Below are positions 16,983 through 20,177 of a stretch of DNA of 20,177 nucleotides, piece by piece. The notes beneath the pieces were generated by a model. The model was not told the origin of the DNA. It made no database searches and was given only the letters and a program-made list of their open reading frames with translations. Source of the stretch: a virus; IMG/VR virus record IMGVR_UViG_3300020437_000294, positions 1 to 20,177 of that record; one strand, given 5' to 3'. The position numbers and the translations under genes were made by a program. Numbering within the stretch: the stretch's first letter is position 1; each line of letters starts with the position of its first letter.

Positions 16983-17156
16983 TTAATACTCCATGTTGTA
17001 TGCTTTCTCTCTTTGTTTAGCTCTTATTCTACTAAACTTAGCTTTTTCAGCAAGCGTAGCTTTTCCTGTATCTGCCATTTGCTGATTGTAAGCTTTAATA
17101 AAGTCTTCACCATCAAGAGCCATAATACCTTTTTTCTTTTTACCAAATAATCCCAT
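16983..17156 (-). CDS. Small basic protein, 57 aa, unknown
   Basis: The reading frame runs from ATG at 17156 to TAA at 16983, encoding a protein starting MGLFGKKKKGIMALDGEDF and ending KQREKAYNMEY. It is basic and probably helical in its second half (TLAEKAKFSRIRAKQREKA). The start is preceded by an AGGGGG run (17166-17171), nine bases upstream. It lies three bases before the tail tube A start, whose ribosome binding site it contains, so the two are probably co-translated. No family is recognised; position suggests a minor virion or assembly role. Confidence 0.7.
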   Translation of the reverse strand: MGLFGKKKKGIMALDGEDFIKAYNQQMADTGKATLAEKAKFSRIRAKQREKAYNMEY

Positions 17157-17158
17157 AA

Positions 17159-17239
17159 TTAGTATCCCCCTTTTTTTATTTTAAGTGAGTCTCTCCCACC
17201 TTTTTCTTTTTTCTTTTTTTTGTTTGATGAATGATACAT
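17159..17239 (-). CDS. Possible 26-aa Lys/Gly-rich microprotein
   Basis: A short frame from ATG at 17239 to TAA at 17159: MYHSSN, a five-Lys run, EKGGRDSLKIKKGGY. The start lies four bases after the stop of the 62-aa gene, suggesting reinitiation; no Shine-Dalgarno is seen. Its DSLKIK repeats the end of the upstream protein (ASLKIK), and the DNA word CACTTAAAATAAAA occurs in both places. Without it, about 90 nt here would be noncoding in an otherwise packed genome. Coding status is uncertain. Confidence 0.45.
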   Translation of the reverse strand: MYHSSNKKKKKEKGGRDSLKIKKGGY

Positions 17240-17243
17240 AGGA

Positions 17244-17432
17244 CTATTTTATTTTAAGTGAAGCTTTTTTACGAGCTTGTGCTTGTTGTTGTTTAGCAGT
17301 TTGCATTGCCATTCTGTTTGCTTGTTCTTGCATTTTCTTCTGTTGTTCTTCCATACGTTTTCTTTTTATTTCTTCCATCATTTTTTTCTGTTGTTGCTGT
17401 TGCAACTTTTGATAGCTTGAATCAAAATTCAT
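17244..17432 (-). CDS. Gln/Lys/Met-rich helical small protein, 62 aa
   Basis: The 62-residue product is almost wholly Gln, Lys, Met, Glu, Ala and Arg (QQQQQKKMMEEIKRKRMEEQ, later AKQQQAQARKK). It has no helix breakers after the first ten residues and should form one long basic helix or coiled coil. The ATG lies just after the capsid terminator, without a visible Shine-Dalgarno, so expression is probably low or depends on read-through of the terminator. No family is recognised. Low-complexity coding like this can be spurious, but ORF spacing with its neighbours supports a real gene. Confidence 0.6.
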   Translation of the reverse strand: MNFDSSYQKLQQQQQKKMMEEIKRKRMEEQQKKMQEQANRMAMQTAKQQQAQARKKASLKIK

Positions 17433-17434
17433 AA

Positions 17435-17466
17435 TAAAAAAAGGGTATCTAATAATAAGATACCCT
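17435..17466 (-). terminator. Intrinsic terminator after the capsid gene
   Basis: On the minus strand AGGGTATCT and AGATACCCT form a perfect 9-bp stem (arms 17458-17466 and 17442-17450) with a 7-nt loop, followed at once by a run of seven T (the first is the last stem base). It starts about 11 bases after the capsid stop, the position of T-phi after gene 10 in T7. A leaky terminator here would raise capsid mRNA relative to the tail genes. Confidence 0.9.
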
Positions 17467-17477
17467 ATAAATTGAAA

Positions 17478-18464
17478 TTAAGAAGCAGATAGCTTAATAG
17501 TAGCTGCACATTCTGGTCTTAGGATTCCATGACCAAGAGCATACTTAGCAACCATTAATGTACCTTGATACATAATTCCGTAGTCAGAACCAGAGATCTC
17601 AGTTGTCATATCCATAAGTTTTACTGTACCAACAGCAGACTTGTGGAAGACAAGACCAATAGTTTTACTATCGTCACCTGAGTAAGTGTTGTTCGCACCA
17701 CTTGGGTTAGAAGATACGTTAGTCTGAGGTACGTTGTTAGACATCATAATTGGGATGCCAGCAACTTGTTGTACCTTACCAGAAGCAAACGAACCATTAC
17801 CCTGTGGGTTGAAGTCAACGTCTACAGTTCTTGTAGCAGACTCAGCAAGTTTGTAGTACTCAGCAGGTGGTAATACACAGAAACGATCTGTTGGAGGAAT
17901 GTCTCTTTCATCAAATGTCTGTGCAATGTCATAGATAGCTGCTGCTATCTCATCACCTGTGACGTTTGCTGAAGCTGTATTACCATTAGCAAGTGTTAAT
18001 ACAAGGCCACCATTACCACCACTAAGGTTAGTAGAAGCTCTGGAAGCGTTTGCAATCTGCTTGGCTACGTTCTGGTCATAGGTTCTAGCAAGTGCCTTAC
18101 CTAATTCATCAGCGTAAGTAGCTCTTACGTCATAATGATTCTTGAGTTCATCAATGTTAGCAATGAAACTCTGTGCAATTAGAAGATCATCAATGTTGAT
18201 AATCTTTTCATTTGCCTTGATTTGGTTAGCACCAACAAGAGGAGTTCCTACTGTATGGTATGCAGCAGTAGCAGTTCCTAATACTGGAAACTGTGCTGAC
18301 TTACCACTTGTGATAGTACGAACTGAATGAAGTTGCTCGTTAAAAATGTTATTTCTGGCAAACGCAGTTAGCACCTCTCCGCTAAAAATTTTAAGAAAAA
18401 GTGCGTCAAACGCTGTACCAGTATTATTAACCAAACCAAGACGAGATACTGTGGCGTTAGCCAT
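17478..18464 (-). CDS. Major capsid protein (T7 gp10A-like)
   Basis: A 328-aa protein, close to T7 gp10A (345 aa), in the gene order scaffold-capsid-adaptor. Family-typical features are the N-terminal LFLKIFSGEVLTAFARNNIF helix, the SGKSAQFPVLG strand and the IDDLLIAQSFIANIDELKNHYDVRA segment, all characteristic of the HK97-fold gp10 group. It forms the T=7 shell on the scaffold. Codon use is visibly richer in G and C at third positions than the neighbours, as expected for the most expressed gene. It has the best ribosome binding site in the window (AAGGAG, 7-base spacer) and is followed by a terminator. No slippery site like that giving T7 gp10B is evident near the stop. Confidence 0.96.
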   Translation of the reverse strand: MANATVSRLGLVNNTGTAFDALFLKIFSGEVLTAFARNNIFNEQLHSVRTITSGKSAQFPVLGTATAAYHTVGTPLVGANQIKANEKIINIDDLLIAQSFIANIDELKNHYDVRATYADELGKALARTYDQNVAKQIANASRASTNLSGGNGGLVLTLANGNTASANVTGDEIAAAIYDIAQTFDERDIPPTDRFCVLPPAEYYKLAESATRTVDVDFNPQGNGSFASGKVQQVAGIPIMMSNNVPQTNVSSNPSGANNTYSGDDSKTIGLVFHKSAVGTVKLMDMTTEISGSDYGIMYQGTLMVAKYALGHGILRPECAATIKLSAS

Positions 18465-18577
18465 AGAAAAACTCCTTGATTAATGTTTACAAATTTGAGA
18501 AACTAACTTCGTTTCAATCCTTTCTCTCAAGTGGTATCTGACGCATCAGGCACAAGGATATTTAGATTTCTACTCTG
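18465..18577 (-). promoter_or_regulatory. Capsid leader region, candidate late promoter / 5' UTR
   Basis: This 113-nt gap is the longest noncoding interval of the window and sits where T7 has the phi-10 promoter. It contains a short inverted repeat CTGA-CGCA-TCAG (18538-18549) and a longer-range pair TTGAGA/TCTCAA (18495-18500 and 18525-18530) that could structure the leader. I do not see a match to the T7 promoter consensus, and the phage polymerase specificity is unknown, so a promoter is only inferred. Confidence 0.4.
18472..18477 (-). promoter_or_regulatory. Strong Shine-Dalgarno of the capsid gene
   Basis: AAGGAG lies seven bases before the ATG at 18464. Most other genes here have weaker or no visible sites, which fits high capsid synthesis and fixes the start. 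Confidence 0.9.
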
Positions 18578-18853
18578 TTAAGTTTTTACAGACCCACAAT
18601 TCCACTTGCGTAATGCAAGAGCTTTGCGAGTTAGCTTGCCATCTTTTTTTAATGGTCCTTTTGCCTTAGACATTCTTGCACAAAAAGATTTTCTTCTTGC
18701 TTTCTGTCTAGGAGAAAGACCTGTCTTTTTAGTAACAGGTGGCTCTAGATTTCCACCAGTTTCACGTTTGTATTTTCTTCGACCTTCAGGAGTAAGACCA
18801 CCTGTGGGGTCTTTATCCTTCTTGGTAAAAGATACACCTCGCTTTTTAGACAT
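18578..18853 (-). CDS. Small basic conserved phage protein, 91 aa (DUF6321-like)
   Basis: A highly basic protein with MSKKRGVSFTKKDKDPTGGL at the start, a GLTPEGRRKYKRETGGNLEPP segment, a central SPRQKARRKSFCARM motif and an ALRKWNCGS end. From memory this matches a short family in marine phages and other environmental sequences, listed as DUF6321; I could not check the number. The conserved Cys in FCARM and WNC may bind metal or nucleic acid, which is speculation. It lies just before the capsid leader, 32 bases after the 87-aa gene with which it probably forms a pair. The function is unknown. Confidence 0.78.
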   Translation of the reverse strand: MSKKRGVSFTKKDKDPTGGLTPEGRRKYKRETGGNLEPPVTKKTGLSPRQKARRKSFCARMSKAKGPLKKDGKLTRKALALRKWNCGSVKT

Positions 18854-18885
18854 GAAAAATGTAAGCTACTTAAAATATAACACTA

Positions 18886-19149
18886 TTACGCAAACTTTAA
18901 ACTATCTCTATCTTTTTGTTTTTTTCTTCTATGTTGATAGGTGATATTTTTTGAACTTGTTTTTTCTCTTTTAAACCTAGCCTTCTCTTGGCTACTCATC
19001 TCACTTGTAGTCTTTGGAGTCTCACTACTAACTCTCTTTGATGGTCTGCAAGCAGGGTAAGGTCTACCCTTTTCATTCTTACCTCGGCCACATTTCTTGC
19101 CTGTTTTGACATCAACCCACTTTTCTTTAAACCATCTGTCGAGACTCAT
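18886..19149 (-). CDS. Small basic conserved phage protein, 87 aa (DUF5872-like)
   Basis: The start MSLDRWFKEKWVDVKTGKKC is followed by GRGKNEKGRPYPACRPSKRV, then ELS-type helix SSQEKARFKREK and an ITYQHRRKK tail. This order (W..KWVD..TGK.CGR, YPACRPS.RV, QHRR) is a pattern I recall as a short uncharacterised family (DUF5872) in phages and environmental genomes; the number is unverified. Two Cys and many Arg/Lys suggest nucleic-acid or metal binding, but this is inference. Its ATG overlaps the TGA of the 50-aa gene (ATGA), so translation is coupled. Confidence 0.8.
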   Translation of the reverse strand: MSLDRWFKEKWVDVKTGKKCGRGKNEKGRPYPACRPSKRVSSETPKTTSEMSSQEKARFKREKTSSKNITYQHRRKKQKDRDSLKFA

Positions 19150-19298
19150 TTGCCTACATCTTTTTGTGCTTTGTTGTGTGCAGCTTTGAATGAAGAACCT
19201 TCACGCATAAGCTTCTTCATCATATCCATGTGTTTTTTAGAATGATGCTCTGAATGTTTTTTCAGAGTTCTCATTTGACTAAGACTAAGCTTTGCCAT
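19146..19298 (-). CDS. 50-aa His/Lys/Met-rich helical protein
   Basis: ATG at 19298 to TGA at 19146. The protein starts MAKLSLSQMRTLKKHSEHHS and continues KKHMDMMKKLMREGSSF, then a second helix AAHNKAQKDVGK. It is basic with five His, and the HSxHHSKKHM pattern is one I recall from small marine phage proteins with no assigned function. The start lies 14 bases inside the EF-hand gene, and the stop overlaps the next start by four bases. Tight overlap on both sides argues for a real, co-translated gene. Confidence 0.75.
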   Translation of the reverse strand: MAKLSLSQMRTLKKHSEHHSKKHMDMMKKLMREGSSFKAAHNKAQKDVGK

Positions 19299-19404
19299 TT
19301 TTCTTTTTCTTAAGTCTACGAACTAATAAAAAATCTTCTTTACTGAGTTTACCATCACCAGTTTTATCAAGATTCTTTTTTTGTTTGTCTGTTAATTCTT
19401 TCAT
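19285..19404 (-). CDS. 39-aa single EF-hand protein
   Basis: ATG at 19404 to TAG at 19285. The whole protein is one helix-loop-helix: a lysine-rich helix (ELTDKQKKNL), the loop DKTGDGKLSKED (residues 13-24) and FLLVRRLKKKK. The loop has Asp at 1 and 5, Gly at 6, a hydrophobic residue at 8 and an acidic residue at 12, the EF-hand calcium pattern with Thr at position 3 and Asp instead of Glu at 12. A Phe follows, as in real EF-hands. A lone EF-hand would need to dimerise to bind well, or may only use the fold. GGAGG (19417-19421) precedes the start; the ATG overlaps the TGA of the previous gene. Confidence 0.75.
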   Translation of the reverse strand: MKELTDKQKKNLDKTGDGKLSKEDFLLVRRLKKKKNGKA

Positions 19405-19547
19405 GTTTTAGTGTAACCTCCACCAGCAGCCTTATACTGCCTTACAAGCTGTCCACTTGCATAAGCAGAAGGCCACTTCTTTACAGTACGTTTTACTTTA
19501 GCTTTTATTCTTGCATAAAGTTTTGGATTTGTAGGTTTGTTAGCCAT
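19401..19547 (-). CDS. 48-aa basic WPSAYASG-motif protein
   Basis: ATG at 19547 to TGA at 19401, product starting MANKPTNPKLYARIKAKVKR and containing KKWPSAYASGQLVRQYKAAG, ending GGYTKT. The W/YPSAYAS-x-LV-x-x-YK-x-x-GG motif is one I recall from many small proteins of marine phages and their environmental relatives; the function is unknown. The gene starts eight bases before the scaffold stop and ends in a 4-base ATGA overlap with the EF-hand gene, so it belongs to the same translated block. Confidence 0.75.
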   Translation of the reverse strand: MANKPTNPKLYARIKAKVKRTVKKWPSAYASGQLVRQYKAAGGGYTKT

Positions 19548-20177
19548 TGCCGAATACGTTAGAACCTGCTAAACGTGCTTTTACATTTTCTGTGTATGAT
19601 ACGTCTTTCTCCCAACGAGGATCAGACATAGCAGTTACTACTTCTGCTGTAGATCTAAATGGTGTAGGTCCACCTGTAGATGCACGACCTGAGTAAAGGC
19701 TTGGTTCAATTCCCATAGCGTTATTGTATTGTGAAAAGATACCTTGAACAGCCAGCTTGATAGCAGGTCCATCTCCAATATCAGTTAACTTATTAAATGC
19801 TTGAACTTCTTCAGCAGGTAAATTAGCCATAGCCCAAGTAACCATTTGACCATAACTTTCATCTCCACCAACTGAGTCTTTAATACCTTGTGCATCTACT
19901 TCACCTGCCATACCAGCATTACGAAGACCATCTAAGTAAGTATCAACAATTTGTCTTGAGAAACCAGCTTCATTTAATTTGCTGTAATCATCTTCAGAGA
20001 TCTCATCATTTTCTGCAAAACGATTTGATATATCTTGTGCATCAATACCAACTTCGTCTAACACAGCAGCAAGACCTTCTCCATAAAATTCTTCTGCATT
20101 AAATTCAGAATCGTTAGTTTCTGTTTCTTGCTCTTCTGTCTCTTCTTCTGCAACACCTTCTGGTTCTTCTCTGGTTT
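19540..20177 (-). CDS. Capsid assembly scaffold protein, gp9-like (5' end outside window)
   Basis: At least 211 residues are visible; the frame is open to the window edge, and the true start lies beyond it (T7 gp9 is about 307 aa). An internal GTG at 20064 could be taken as a start, but the upstream frame is open and strongly coding (EEPEGVAEEETEEQETETND), so it is not. The acidic low-complexity part, followed by Asp/Glu-rich helices and a C-terminal basic/hydrophobic tail (YTENVKARLAGSNVFGNG), is typical of T7-type scaffolds. It guides capsid protein into procapsids and then leaves. Position before the capsid gene supports the call. Confidence 0.85.
   Translation of the reverse strand, partial: TREEPEGVAEEETEEQETETNDSEFNAEEFYGEGLAAVLDEVGIDAQDISNRFAENDEISEDDYSKLNEAGFSRQIVDTYLDGLRNAGMAGEVDAQGIKDSVGGDESYGQMVTWAMANLPAEEVQAFNKLTDIGDGPAIKLAVQGIFSQYNNAMGIEPSLYSGRASTGGPTPFRSTAEVVTAMSDPRWEKDVSYTENVKARLAGSNVFGNG

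Noticed and set aside
17466-17520. A T7-like -1 frameshift producing a longer minor capsid protein
   Set aside because: No slippery heptamer is visible near the capsid stop, and the terminator hairpin follows directly.
18465-18577. A promoter matching the T7 consensus
   Set aside because: Read on the minus strand, no TAATACGACTCACTATA-like sequence is present; only a general candidate region is reported.
18606-18944. 112-aa plus-strand frame opposite the 91-aa gene
   Set aside because: Antisense to the DUF6321-like gene, which has a recognisable pattern; it also runs into the end of the 87-aa gene.
19540-20064. 174-aa gene starting at GTG 20064
   Set aside because: The frame continues upstream with acidic scaffold-like sequence to the window edge, so this GTG is internal (the valine in GLAAVLDE).

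Overview
This window looks like the late, structural half of an AT-rich marine T7-like podovirus (Autographiviridae-type virion). The evidence is gene order plus protein content. Reading the minus strand from high to low coordinates gives scaffold, major capsid, tail tubular A, tail tubular B, gp13-like, gp14-like, gp15-like and gp16-like internal virion proteins, a gp17-like fibre, a second fibre and a small Pro-rich/hydrophobic protein. That is the T7 gp9-to-gp17 order. AT-rich codon use and several small proteins that I recall from ocean phages (pelagiphage and cyanophage relatives) suggest a marine host, but the host cannot be read from the sequence.

Layout: 20177-19540 is the scaffold, cut by the window edge. 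19547-18578 holds five small genes, the first four tightly overlapping: a 48-aa WPSAYASG protein, a 39-aa single EF-hand protein, a 50-aa His/Lys-rich protein, and basic Cys-containing proteins of 87 and 91 aa. A 113-nt leader with a good Shine-Dalgarno precedes the capsid gene (18464-17478), and a strong intrinsic terminator follows it, in the place of T7 T-phi. Three small genes (62, 26 and 57 aa) come next. Then come the tail tube/nozzle proteins (16979-13912), the ejected internal proteins (13912-5238) and the fibres (5234-580). A GTG-started 166-aa gene ends at 79. An inverted repeat at 30-86 carries that gene's stop codon in one arm and, in the other, the stop codon of what may be a convergent plus-strand gene ending at 33.

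How the genes work together: scaffold and capsid build the procapsid; the gp11/gp12-like proteins form the tail nozzle; gp13 to gp16-like proteins are packaged and ejected to open a channel through the cell envelope; the fibres find the host. Three departures from T7 stand out. The wall-cutting transglycosylase (plus a LysM domain) is at the C-terminus of the gp15-like protein, and I see no such domain at the N-terminus of gp16. The second fibre starts with a cupredoxin-like domain that keeps a His-Cys-His-Met ligand set. The same fibre ends in a glycine-rich adhesin-like domain resembling T4-type gp38 tips.

The window is almost fully coding. No gap above about 115 nt is free of a gene, and I saw no tRNA, CRISPR array, integrase or insertion sequence.
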